A DNA stretch of 64,000 bases from Thermovenabulum sp049701175 (GTDB taxonomy: Bacteria > Bacillota > Thermosediminibacteria > Thermosediminibacterales > Thermosediminibacteraceae). The first letter of the stretch is position 1, and the number at the start of each line of letters is the position of its first letter. The notes beneath the pieces were generated by a model that saw only the letters and a list, made by a program, of their open reading frames with translations, ran no database searches and had not been told where the DNA came from. Position numbers and translations under genes: made by a program. This document shows positions 9,074-17,812 of the stretch, in pieces. The stretch lies in contig NZ_JBNATW010000011.1 in assembly GCF_049701175.1 (NCBI RefSeq), forward strand, positions 1-64,000, written 5' to 3'.

Positions 9074-9104
9074 GAATAAAGCGGGGGTATTCCCCGCTTT
9101 ATTC
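9074..9104 (-). terminator. Strong hairpin between ftcD and hutI
   Basis: A 13-bp perfect stem GAATAAAGCGGGG (9074-9086) / CCCCGCTTTATTC (9092-9104) contains the ftcD stop codon. On minus it is followed by TAAAATATTTAAATTTTTTT, not a tight U-tract, so it may be a leaky terminator or an mRNA-stabilising 3' element inside the operon. Its effect would be to lower hutI-fhs-fchA expression relative to ftcD. Confidence 0.5.
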
Positions 9105-10001
9105 ACTGATAAGATAATTTTCTAAGATTTGTTTTTCTTCATTAAAATTTTCTAATCTCAAATAATATTTCGCTGTATCTATAAGGGCTTTCATCGGTGT
9201 AATGCCAACAATTTCACTTCCGATGATTTCCACACCATATCTTTTTGCTTCTATCTTAATTAGCTCAAATACCCTGTAAATGGCTGTTTGCTCGTAGTTA
9301 GTGAGGTTCATGGAAACCTGAGCAATTTGCCTGTCTTCAAGCATTACTCCAATTGCTTTAACATTCTTTAATCCCCCGCTGCTTTCCCTTATAACTTTTG
9401 CTATGTTTTTTGCTATGTTAATATCTGAAGTGTTGAGGTTCACATTATAAGCAATAAGGGGCATTCTTGCACCTACCGCTACAACCCCAGCTGTGGGGTG
9501 TATTTCAGGTTTTCCAAAATCGGGCATCCATGCCGGGTCTTTCAGCTTTTGAGGCATCCCCTCAAATTCGCCCTTTCTAATTTCCGCGAGGTTTTTCCTT
9601 TCCGGCCTTGTTGCGGAAGCCTCATATAAAAACACCGGGACTGAAAGTTCTTCTGCAATCCTTTTCCCTAAATCCTTTGAAAGTATTACACATTCTTCCA
9701 TCGTAACATTTTTCACTGGCACAAAGGGTATAACGTCCACTGCTCCCATCCTTGGATGCTCACCCTTATGCTTTGTCATATCTATTAGCTCCACAGCCTT
9801 TTTTGCCGATAAAAAGGCTGCTTCCTTTACCGCTTCTGGTTCCCCCATAAAGGTAAATACGCTCCTGTTGTGGTTTTGGTCAGAAGAATAGTCCAACAGT
9901 TTTACCTTAGGAACCTTTTTAATCTCTTCTGCAATTTTTTCTATAATTTCCTTTCTCCTTCCCTCGCTAAAATTAGGTATGCATTCAACTATTTTTGTCA
10001 T
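9099..10001 (-). CDS. ftcD: Glutamate formimidoyltransferase
   Basis: A 300-residue enzyme moving the formimino group from N-formimino-glutamate to THF, releasing glutamate. The N-terminus MTKIVECIPNFSEGR, the DQNHNRSVFT stretch and the HKGEHPRMGAVDVIPF motif (catalytic His region) are typical of the FTCD N-terminal domain. It is standalone, as in other Clostridia and Bacteroides, with the cyclodeaminase encoded separately by fchA. ATG 10001 is preceded by GAGGAGGAAAATATA; hutU ends 22 bp upstream. Confidence 0.96.
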   Translation of the reverse strand: MTKIVECIPNFSEGRRKEIIEKIAEEIKKVPKVKLLDYSSDQNHNRSVFTFMGEPEAVKEAAFLSAKKAVELIDMTKHKGEHPRMGAVDVIPFVPVKNVTMEECVILSKDLGKRIAEELSVPVFLYEASATRPERKNLAEIRKGEFEGMPQKLKDPAWMPDFGKPEIHPTAGVVAVGARMPLIAYNVNLNTSDINIAKNIAKVIRESSGGLKNVKAIGVMLEDRQIAQVSMNLTNYEQTAIYRVFELIKIEAKRYGVEIIGSEIVGITPMKALIDTAKYYLRLENFNEEKQILENYLISE

Positions 10002-10023
10002 TATATTTTCCTCCTCAATTTTT

Positions 10024-11673
10024 TTACTTCAGCATAGGCATTTTAATCCCTTTTTCTTTAGCAGTCCTTATTGCAATTTCATAACCAGCATCGGCATGGC
10101 GCATTACACCTGTACCCGGATCGTTGTTTAAAACCCTGGAAATTCTGAGGGCTGAATCATCGGTGCCGTCCGCTACTACCACTACACCTGCATGAATAGA
10201 ATAGCCTATACCCACTCCTCCACCGTGGTGAACGGATACCCATGAAGCTCCTGAAGCCACATTAAGTAAAGCATTTAATATGGGCCAATCGGCTATAGCA
10301 TCACTGCCATCCTTCATAGCTTCTGTTTCCCTATAGGGTGAAGCTACAGAACCGGTGTCATGATGGTCCCTACCTATTACAATCGGCGCTTTTAATTCTC
10401 CATTTTTTACCATTTCGTTGAAGGCAAGAGCAGCTTTTGCCCTTTCCCCGTATCTTAGCCAGCATATTCTGGCCGGAAGGCCTTGAAAAGCCACTTTTTC
10501 TTTTGCAAGTTTCAGCCATTTTGCTAAATGCTTATCTTCCGGGAATAATTCCAGTACCTTTTCATCGGTCCTGTAAATATCTTCAGGGTCGCCTGAAAGC
10601 GCTGCCCAGCGGAAGGGACCGCTGCCTTCGCAGAAAAGATCCCTTATAAACTCGGGAACATAACCTAAGATTTCAAAGGCATCCTTTACGCCTGCGTCAT
10701 AAGCTTGTCTTCTTATATTATTGCCGTACTCAAAGACTATTGCTCCCCGTTTTTTCATTTCAAGCATTGCCCTTACATGTTCGGCCATACTTGCCTTAGC
10801 TTTTTCAATGTATTCCTTGGGGTTTGTTTTTCTAAGTTCAATGGCTTCTTGTAAAGTCATATGAGCTGGGACATATCCGTTTAAAGGATCATGCGCTGAA
10901 GTCTGATCGGTCACCACATCGGGTATTATTCCTCTTCTCACCAATTCGGGGTGAACCTCGGCTGCATTGCCAACCAAGCCGATAGAAATTGCTTTTCCTT
11001 CTTCCTTTGCTTTTAAAGCAATATTTAATGCTTCATCTAAATTTTCAACCATAACATCACAATATCTTGTTTTTATCCTCTTTTCGATCCTTTTTCTATC
11101 TACCTCTACCACCAAAGCCACACCGTCGTTCATAGTAATTGCTAAAGGCTGTGCGCCGCCCATACCACCCATACCGGCCGTTAACACGAGTTTCCCTTTT
11201 AATGAACCTCCAAAATACTTATTTGCGCATGCAGCAAAAGTCTCATAGGTTCCCTGCACTATCCCTTGAGTGCCTATATATATCCAGCTTCCTGCAGTCA
11301 TCTGCCCGTACATGGTAAGCCCTCTTTTTTCAAGCTCCCAAAAGGTCTCCCAATTTGCCCATGCCGGAACCAGCATGGCATTTGATATCAGCACTCGAGG
11401 TGCCATAGGGTGAGTTTTAAAAATGCCAACGGGCTTTCCCGACTGTATTAATAAGGTCTCGTCGTTTTCGAGATTTTTTAACGCTTCTACAATCTTATCA
11501 AAGCATTCCCAGTTTCTCGCAGCTTTGCCGGCTCCTCCGTATACCACCAAATCTTCTGGCCTTTCTGCCACTTCAGGATCCAAGTTATTCATAAGCATCC
11601 TCAGGGCTGCTTCCTGATGCCAGCCCTTGCAGGTTAGTTTATTACCCCTTGGGGCGCGAATTACCCTTTCCAT
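10024..11673 (-). CDS. hutU: Urocanate hydratase (canonical)
   Basis: A 549-residue NAD-dependent urocanase converting urocanate to imidazolonepropionate. All family signatures are present: LIQSGKPVG, MYGQMTAGSWIYIGTQGI, the Rossmann-like GMGGMGGAQPLA, DQTSAHDPLNGY, FEYGNN, the conserved Cys in ARICWL, GRDHHDTGSVASP and the VHHGGGVGIGYS motif. Starts at ATG 11673 with GGGGAGGTAATATA. Followed by ftcD and hutI. A second, divergent urocanase lies upstream beyond the AraC regulator. Confidence 0.96.
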   Translation of the reverse strand: MERVIRAPRGNKLTCKGWHQEAALRMLMNNLDPEVAERPEDLVVYGGAGKAARNWECFDKIVEALKNLENDETLLIQSGKPVGIFKTHPMAPRVLISNAMLVPAWANWETFWELEKRGLTMYGQMTAGSWIYIGTQGIVQGTYETFAACANKYFGGSLKGKLVLTAGMGGMGGAQPLAITMNDGVALVVEVDRKRIEKRIKTRYCDVMVENLDEALNIALKAKEEGKAISIGLVGNAAEVHPELVRRGIIPDVVTDQTSAHDPLNGYVPAHMTLQEAIELRKTNPKEYIEKAKASMAEHVRAMLEMKKRGAIVFEYGNNIRRQAYDAGVKDAFEILGYVPEFIRDLFCEGSGPFRWAALSGDPEDIYRTDEKVLELFPEDKHLAKWLKLAKEKVAFQGLPARICWLRYGERAKAALAFNEMVKNGELKAPIVIGRDHHDTGSVASPYRETEAMKDGSDAIADWPILNALLNVASGASWVSVHHGGGVGIGYSIHAGVVVVADGTDDSALRISRVLNNDPGTGVMRHADAGYEIAIRTAKEKGIKMPMLK

Positions 11674-11765
11674 TATATTACCTCCCCAAAATATTGAATA
11701 AAATAACGTTTTGCTAAATTCTAAAATTTAATTTTATTTATTTTTTCACTTTTATAATTCTTTAT

Positions 11766-13001
11766 TTATATCTCATTTCCTCTAAAAAAAATTTGTCCAC
11801 CTGGGATTTTTTTGCTTTCCTTAAAATTTTTTGGCGATATTCCCACTTCCTTTTTGAATACTCTTCCAAAGTAATTGGGGTCTTGATAGCCTACGCTTTT
11901 TCCTACTTCTTTCACACTCATATCTGTAGTAGACAAAAGGTGAATAGCCTTTTCTATGCGAATCTTCGTCAGATAGTCAATAAAGTTCATTCCCGTAAAA
12001 TTCTTAAATTCATGACTGAAATAATAAGGGCTTAGATGCACATAGTTTGAAACCTCTTCTAAAGTAATATTTTTTTTGTAATTATTCCTTATATATTCCA
12101 ATGCTTTTTCGAAGGCTTGAAGGTTTATCCTTTTCCTAATATTAAATATCTCATTAATTATATTTTCTATATATTCTTTTACTTGATTTTCCAGTTCCAC
12201 AATATTATCGCTTTTTAAAACTCCTTCAAAATACTTTCTACTTAAACCACTAATTTTTTCTTTATCAACTCCAGATTCTAACGCTAGTTTTAATATCAAA
12301 GATAAAATTTCAATTACCCTGCTTTTTATGCTTACAGGATTATAGATTTTATTTCTTTTTATAGAATTCAAAAGCTCGTCGATAAGATTGAAGGTTCCTT
12401 CCTTATCACAGCTTAAAATTTTAACAGATAAATTAGATTCAATCTCTATCGAAAAAACACCAATTTCATCCTTTTGTGGATATATATCAGCAAAATGAAT
12501 AACTTGGCTTTGCCCAAGATAAAATTTACAATTTAGCGCCTCCAAAGCCTCTTTAAAGGAAAGATGCAGGCTATCTAAATTGCTGTATCTAGTACCTATC
12601 CCTATGGAAACAAAAACTCCTGCATCTTTTTCAATATCATTTTTTATTTTTTCCGCAATTTTAAAAGCCTGTAATTTTTCTTCCTCTTCAAAATAATTTA
12701 ACTCGAAAACGGCAGCATATCGCTGTTCGTCAATTTCAACATAATATCCATTGACTGCTGAAATTGCTTTTTCCATTATTCCCATAAACTTTTTTCTTAA
12801 AGCCCTTTTTTGGGCTTCACTTTTATTTATGGTTTCTGAATAATAATTGTCATGGCTTATGACCATTACCGTATTGGGAATTATACTAATATTCAACTGT
12901 TTTAAAAGATACCAAATTTCCTTTACACTATCAAAATTGTTAAACAAAAGATCTTTTAAAAAACCCTTTCGAGCAAAATCTAATATCTTACTTTTCTCCA
13001 T
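11766..13001 (-). CDS. AraC/YesN-family transcriptional regulator
   Basis: 411 residues. The C-terminal ~100 residues form the double HTH of AraC proteins (NITLEEVSNYVHLSPYYFSHEFKNF and VKEVGKSVGYQDPNYFGRVFKKEVGISPKNF). The middle part (about 90-170) resembles the degenerate GGDEF-like sensor region seen in YesN/PucR-type regulators (VSIGIGTRYSNL, SFKEALEAL). It lacks the N-terminal receiver domain of YesN, so it is probably a one-component sensor. It sits between the two urocanase genes, 14 bp after the divergent one, so it probably controls this cluster with urocanate or a related imidazole as signal. That is inference. Confidence 0.85.
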   Translation of the reverse strand: MEKSKILDFARKGFLKDLLFNNFDSVKEIWYLLKQLNISIIPNTVMVISHDNYYSETINKSEAQKRALRKKFMGIMEKAISAVNGYYVEIDEQRYAAVFELNYFEEEEKLQAFKIAEKIKNDIEKDAGVFVSIGIGTRYSNLDSLHLSFKEALEALNCKFYLGQSQVIHFADIYPQKDEIGVFSIEIESNLSVKILSCDKEGTFNLIDELLNSIKRNKIYNPVSIKSRVIEILSLILKLALESGVDKEKISGLSRKYFEGVLKSDNIVELENQVKEYIENIINEIFNIRKRINLQAFEKALEYIRNNYKKNITLEEVSNYVHLSPYYFSHEFKNFTGMNFIDYLTKIRIEKAIHLLSTTDMSVKEVGKSVGYQDPNYFGRVFKKEVGISPKNFKESKKIPGGQIFFRGNEI

Positions 13002-13015
13002 AGTAAATTTCTCCC

Positions 13016-14659
13016 TTAAGTAATAACTTTTGCTGTAAATAGTGGACTTTTTACTATCTCCCTTGCTTTTTCATATCCAGCATCAGCATATCTTATTACA
13101 CCTAATTGAGCATCAGCTTGAAGAGATCTTTCCAACCTTATATCAGCTTCTTTTGAACCGTCGGCAATAACGGTCATCCCTGAATGTATAGAATAACCTA
13201 TTCCTACTCCTCCACCCTGAAACACACCTACTAAAGTTGCTCCACAACCAGCATTCAACATAGCGTTTAATACAGGCCAGTCAGCAATGGCATCGCTTCC
13301 ATCCTTCATATTTTCCGTCTCTCTGAAAGGAGATGCCATTGACGCAGCATCCATATGATCCCTTGTAATGGCAATAGGTGCCTTTAATTCCCCCGATTTG
13401 ACCATTTCGTTAATAATTTTCCCAAACAAAGCTCTTTCATAAAAGTTCAACCAGCACACCCTTGCGGGAAGACCGTGAAAGGAAAGTCTTCTTTCTACAA
13501 AATCAATCCAGTTTATTATCTTTTTATCATTTTTAAAAAGTGTTAACAAAACCTCATCGGTTCTATAAATATCCTCAGGGTCTCCCGAAAGGGCTACCCA
13601 TCTAAAGGGACCTCTTCCTTCGAAAAATAACGGCCTTATGTATTCTGAAGCAAAATTAGGGATAACATTAAAAGAATCCACACCTGATAATTTTCCCTGT
13701 TCCCTTAAGTTATTACCGTATTCAAACACCACAGCACCTTTACGCTTGAATTCTATAAGAGCTGCCACATGCCTTTTTATAGTTTGTCTTGCAATTATTT
13801 CGTATTTTTCCGGGTCAGCTTCCCGCATCGATGCAGCTTCTTCAGGCAGCAGCCCAGAAGGAACATAACTTTTCAAGTCATGAGCAGGCGTTTGATCTGT
13901 AACCACATCCGGAATAAAATCTTTTTCCAAAAGCTTTTCATAAACATCAGCAGCATTTCCAATTAGACCAATGGATAGCGGTTCTCCTCTTTCTTTGTAT
14001 TCTAAAGCTATTTCCAAAGCATCTTCTACTGAAAATACCATTACATCGATAACATTTGAAAGCAACCTTTTCTTAATAACATTTTTATCTACTTCAGCCA
14101 CAATAGCTATACCTCTTAAGCCTGTAACAGCAAGAGGCTGGGCGCTACCCATTTCTCCAAGCCCCGAAGTAAGAACAATCTTTTTCTTTAAACTTCCGTT
14201 AAAATGTCTAATAGCAACCTGTAAAAAGGTTTCCCACGTCCCCTGTAAAATCCCTTGTGTGCCTATAAAAGCCCATGAACCTGCTGTAGACTGCCCGTAA
14301 GAGGTAAGTCCTTTTTTTTCTAATTCATAAAAGGTCTCCCAGGTTGCCCATTTAGGGACAAGTAAAGCACCTGCCATCACTACTCGTGGAGAAAATTCAA
14401 AGGTTTTGAAAATACCTACAGGTTTGCCCGATTGAATTAAAAGGGTTTCATCATTTTCTAAACTTTTAAGTGCTTCTATAATTGCATTTAAACACTCTAA
14501 ATTCCTTGCTACCTTTCCACACCCTCCGTAGGCTATTAATTCCTTAGGTTTTTTGGCAATATCAGGATCGAGACAGTTCAGGAGGAGCCTCAAAAGCCCC
14601 TCCTGCTGCCAGCTTTTGCAAGATATGTTTTCCCCGGTAGGTGATTTGAAAATTGACAT
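13016..14659 (-). CDS. Divergent urocanase-family protein (second paralogue)
   Basis: 547 residues, full length and clearly homologous to the hutU product, with LIQSGKPVGIF, GTQGI, FEYGNN, SGDPEDIYRTDE and VCWL (conserved Cys402) kept. Several motifs near the active site differ from canonical urocanase: YGQSTAGSW (Met to Ser124), GLGEMGSAQ in the dinucleotide loop, DQTPAHDLKSY for DQTSAHDPLNGY, TRDHMDAASM for GRDHxDTGSV and F480-Q481-GGG for HHGGG. This suggests a related but different imidazole-acrylate substrate. Start ATG 14659 is preceded by GAGGATGA. It is located between a YjiH transporter and an AraC regulator. Confidence 0.88.
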   Translation of the reverse strand: MSIFKSPTGENISCKSWQQEGLLRLLLNCLDPDIAKKPKELIAYGGCGKVARNLECLNAIIEALKSLENDETLLIQSGKPVGIFKTFEFSPRVVMAGALLVPKWATWETFYELEKKGLTSYGQSTAGSWAFIGTQGILQGTWETFLQVAIRHFNGSLKKKIVLTSGLGEMGSAQPLAVTGLRGIAIVAEVDKNVIKKRLLSNVIDVMVFSVEDALEIALEYKERGEPLSIGLIGNAADVYEKLLEKDFIPDVVTDQTPAHDLKSYVPSGLLPEEAASMREADPEKYEIIARQTIKRHVAALIEFKRKGAVVFEYGNNLREQGKLSGVDSFNVIPNFASEYIRPLFFEGRGPFRWVALSGDPEDIYRTDEVLLTLFKNDKKIINWIDFVERRLSFHGLPARVCWLNFYERALFGKIINEMVKSGELKAPIAITRDHMDAASMASPFRETENMKDGSDAIADWPVLNAMLNAGCGATLVGVFQGGGVGIGYSIHSGMTVIADGSKEADIRLERSLQADAQLGVIRYADAGYEKAREIVKSPLFTAKVIT

Positions 14660-14756
14660 ATGAATCATCCTCGTATAAATAAAAATATTTATTATTTTAA
14701 TCATATACTTCCATTTTATAAATTTCAAATAATTACCTCTAAATATTAACAAGTTT

Positions 14757-16043
14757 TTAAAATATTACCATTGCTATTATTGCAGCAAAAATAATAGATA
14801 ATATGGTTCTTTCTACCCATATAGCTAGTATTTCAGCAAGATTTAAAGGTATTTCAGTTGATAGAATACAAGGAATTGAAGCAGAAAAGAAAAGTATTGC
14901 TGATATCGAAACTACTCCTACTACGAATTTAGTGACAATCGGAGCTTCAGCAGCAATCATAGCAGGTAAAAACATTTCTGCAATTTCGACAGCACATGCT
15001 TTTGCGGCTAAAAAAGGCTGTGGCAACCTTAGAATAGCTGTAAAAGGATAATAAATCCATCCTATTATATCAAAAAGAGGAGTATATTTTGCAAGAATTA
15101 ATCCTAAAAATCCTACAGACATAATTGTAGGCAAAATAGATGTAGCCATTTTAAAACCATCTTTTAAATTTTGCACTATATTTTTCCAAATATCGGGAGC
15201 TTCTGAAGCTGATTTTAAAGCCTCCTCCCAAGCAATAGCCAATAGATTGCCTTTTACCTCCTTTTCAGGATTCGGTGTTCCAATATACTCATCTTGCTTT
15301 TTAGATAAAGGCCATATTCTCGCAGTAACAGCCGTAACTATAAATGTTACAAAAAAAGTTACCCAGAAAAATGTATTCCACATATCCATGAGTTTTAAAG
15401 TTTTTGCAACAATAATCATAAAAGTTGCAGAAACGGTTGAAAATCCTGTTGCTATTATTGCTGCTTCTTTTATGGTATATTTCCCTTCTTTAAAAACTTT
15501 GTTTGTAATCAAAAGAGCTATTGAATAGCTTCCTACAAAAGAAGCAATAGCATCGATTGCTGATCTTCCAGGTGTCTTAAATAACGTTCTCATTACGGGC
15601 CGTAAAAGAGTTCCAACAAATTCCATAAGACCATAACCAACTAAGAATGCCAAAAATACCGAACCTATAGGAACAATCAGGCCTACTGGAACAACTAATT
15701 TATTTAGTAGAAAAGGACCAACATTGGGATCCATCATCCATTTAGGTCCGGCATTGAAATAAACAATAAGGGCTATTATTATACCTGCAATTTTAAAAAT
15801 CGAAAAAATAAAATCTACTTTGGATTTCTTATAAACTCCATTAATCCAAGGCATAATAGCTCCAATTGCTGTAACAATTAAGGCATAAATTAAAGCAGGT
15901 TTCGCTAAATTTTGACGTATCCATGTTACTATGTGGTCAATAGGTATTGATGAACTTCCATTAAAATTAACGGGAATAAAAAACATAAAAAATCCTATCG
16001 CACTATAAATCAAAAACCTTAATGCAGAACCGGACTTATTCAT
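14757..16043 (-). CDS. YjiH-family membrane transporter
   Basis: 428 residues with roughly ten hydrophobic segments, of the YjiH/nucleoside-recognition (Gate) family. Recognisable parts are the N-terminal LIYSAIGFFMFFIPV, FVGSYSIALLITNKVFKEGKYT and the C-terminal AKACAVEIAEMFLPAMIAAEAPI. The start is ATG 16043 behind AAGGAGGGCGAAATT; an upstream in-frame ATG at 16064 would place the ribosome site inside the protein. It is the first gene of the urocanate cluster, 97 bp before the divergent urocanase, so it is a likely importer of histidine, urocanate or a relative. No YjiH substrate can be read from sequence. Confidence 0.8.
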   Translation of the reverse strand: MNKSGSALRFLIYSAIGFFMFFIPVNFNGSSSIPIDHIVTWIRQNLAKPALIYALIVTAIGAIMPWINGVYKKSKVDFIFSIFKIAGIIIALIVYFNAGPKWMMDPNVGPFLLNKLVVPVGLIVPIGSVFLAFLVGYGLMEFVGTLLRPVMRTLFKTPGRSAIDAIASFVGSYSIALLITNKVFKEGKYTIKEAAIIATGFSTVSATFMIIVAKTLKLMDMWNTFFWVTFFVTFIVTAVTARIWPLSKKQDEYIGTPNPEKEVKGNLLAIAWEEALKSASEAPDIWKNIVQNLKDGFKMATSILPTIMSVGFLGLILAKYTPLFDIIGWIYYPFTAILRLPQPFLAAKACAVEIAEMFLPAMIAAEAPIVTKFVVGVVSISAILFFSASIPCILSTEIPLNLAEILAIWVERTILSIIFAAIIAMVIF

Positions 16044-16164
16044 AATTTCGCCCTCCTTTTTCAATAATTTTTGTAATTTATTTTCTATATTTTATATTCA
16101 AAAACCTCTTTTATTTATTGCTTTATATGAGTATTATTTTGCTTTAAAAAATCAGGGAACAAAA

Positions 16165-16193
16165 AATCTGTAGCATGATTTTTGCTACAGATT
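16165..16193 (-). terminator. Terminator of the PBP gene
   Basis: An 11-bp perfect stem AATCTGTAGCA (16165-16175) / TGCTACAGATT (16183-16193) is followed on minus by TTTTTTG. The PBP stop codon (16185-16187) is in the stem. It separates the cell-wall genes from the urocanate cluster; the rest of 16044-16164 is AT-rich with no clear promoter. Confidence 0.8.
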
Positions 16194-17771
16194 CTGTAAA
16201 CCCTTTATTTCCTGTATTATCTTTGCAAATAAAGGTGCTGCATTTGAAGGGCCTGAGCCTCCTTTTTCAAGGAAAATTGAAACTATATATTTTGGATCAT
16301 CGTAAGGGTAATAACCCACAAACCATGCATGGGTAGTACCATCTCCTAACTCTGCAGTACCCGTTTTCCCAGCACTTTTTTTCTCATCTGGTAAATTAGC
16401 CTTAACAGCACTCCCGTAAAGGCATGCAGCTTTCAAAGCCTCTTTAATCTTATTTGCAGTTTCCTGTGAAATTACTCTTTTGCCAACATAATTGACATTG
16501 CTATCATCAAATATTATCTGTTCATCCTTATTTATTATTTTTTTGACCACATGGGGCTTAATCTCACGTCCTTCATTTACTATTGTTAACATCATTTTTG
16601 CTGCTTGGATAGGTGTGATTTGAATCTTCCCCTGCCCAATGGATATATTCCCTAAGTCCTGATAATATAAATTTTTGGGATCAGGTATAAACCCAGCTTT
16701 TTCCTCAGGTATATCCTCTAATACTTTTTCTCCAAGGCCAAACTTTTTTGCATATTCAACTATTTTTTCCTTACCAAGCCTCAAGCCCAATTCAATAAAA
16801 ACCACATTGCAGGAGTGCGCAAGAGCATCTTTTAAAGTGATCTTGCCGTGGCCTCCGTTTTTGTAACTTGCACATTTAAAAATATTTCCCCCAACTTTTA
16901 TATAACCGGGGCAGTCAAAGACTTCATCAAGATCTGTTATATTTTCTTCCAATGCAGCTGAGAGGACCACAAGTTTAAATATGGAACCGGGAATATAAGG
17001 CATTAACGCTCGATTTAATAAAGGAGAATCGGGGTCATTTAAATAATTTTCCACAAATTTTTGTTTGAAATTAGGGCGGCTTGCCATAGCAAGTATTTCT
17101 CCCGTTTTTGCATCCAATACAACCACCGCACCCTTATTTACTTCTTTATCCAAGATTTCTTCCACTTTTTTTTGAATATTTTCATCAATTGTCAAATATA
17201 CTCCCCAAGAAGTTTTATTGCTTTCTTTAATTGTCCCCTTAATAGGCTGGCCGATTCCGTCAAAAAATATTTCTTCATTTTTCTTAGACTGTCCAAGTAT
17301 TTTATCGTAGGCTTTTTCAATACCGCTTTTACCATCCAATCCCACCAGGTGAGTAGCCAAAGCATTTTCGCCATACCTTTCGATTTCATTGTAAATCAGT
17401 ATCCCCGGGCTTACCCTTTCAAATTCCTCAATAGTTTTAATTTTTGACGCCTCGGTTATTTTAATATAAGGTTCCTTTAAATCCTTCTCCTCTATTATTC
17501 CTTTTTTAATCAATATGTTTTTTTTGTCCTCATTGAGCCAACCGGGAGAGATGTAAGCAACTTTTTTTCTCGTGGTATCGAGAAGTAAAAAATTGTTCCT
17601 TGAATAGATTCCTCCCCTTACTGCTTTTTCTTCCGGCCTCGTCCATTGAGAAATTGCTTTTTCATATAAATATGGCCTTTCTAAAATTTGTATTAAAAAT
17701 AACCTTGCAACCAATATTATTATACAAACCAAAAACATTCGGTGTAAAAAATAAAACCTACCCTTTTCCAT
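16185..17771 (-). CDS. Class B penicillin-binding protein (transpeptidase)
   Basis: A 528-residue membrane-anchored D,D-transpeptidase cross-linking peptidoglycan. A single N-terminal anchor (about 8-30) is followed by a dimerisation domain and the transpeptidase with S263-I-F-K (active Ser), S320-C-N and K469-T-G. It has no C-terminal PASTA repeats. In gene order it corresponds to B. subtilis yrrR/pbpI, which follows mltG and the U32 peptidase genes. ATG 17771 is preceded by GGTGATGA; both lie in the loop of a terminator-like hairpin. The first residues are MEKGRFYF. Confidence 0.9.
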   Translation of the reverse strand: MEKGRFYFLHRMFLVCIIILVARLFLIQILERPYLYEKAISQWTRPEEKAVRGGIYSRNNFLLLDTTRKKVAYISPGWLNEDKKNILIKKGIIEEKDLKEPYIKITEASKIKTIEEFERVSPGILIYNEIERYGENALATHLVGLDGKSGIEKAYDKILGQSKKNEEIFFDGIGQPIKGTIKESNKTSWGVYLTIDENIQKKVEEILDKEVNKGAVVVLDAKTGEILAMASRPNFKQKFVENYLNDPDSPLLNRALMPYIPGSIFKLVVLSAALEENITDLDEVFDCPGYIKVGGNIFKCASYKNGGHGKITLKDALAHSCNVVFIELGLRLGKEKIVEYAKKFGLGEKVLEDIPEEKAGFIPDPKNLYYQDLGNISIGQGKIQITPIQAAKMMLTIVNEGREIKPHVVKKIINKDEQIIFDDSNVNYVGKRVISQETANKIKEALKAACLYGSAVKANLPDEKKSAGKTGTAELGDGTTHAWFVGYYPYDDPKYIVSIFLEKGGSGPSNAAPLFAKIIQEIKGLQNL

Positions 17772-17796
17772 AAATCATCACCAAAAGGTAGGTTTT
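17753..17796 (-). promoter_or_regulatory. Terminator-like hairpin enclosing the PBP start codon
   Basis: AAAACCTACC plus TTTT (17753-17767) pairs with AAAA plus GGTAGGTTTT (17783-17796), 14 bp with one bulged C. The 15-nt loop holds the PBP ribosome site and start codon. On minus the 3' arm is followed by ATTTTTT (17746-17752), as in an intrinsic terminator. It could end U32-peptidase transcripts or act as an attenuator that ribosomes initiating on the PBP gene disrupt. Confidence 0.6.
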
Positions 17797-17812
17797 CCCT
17801 CTTTTTAACAAT

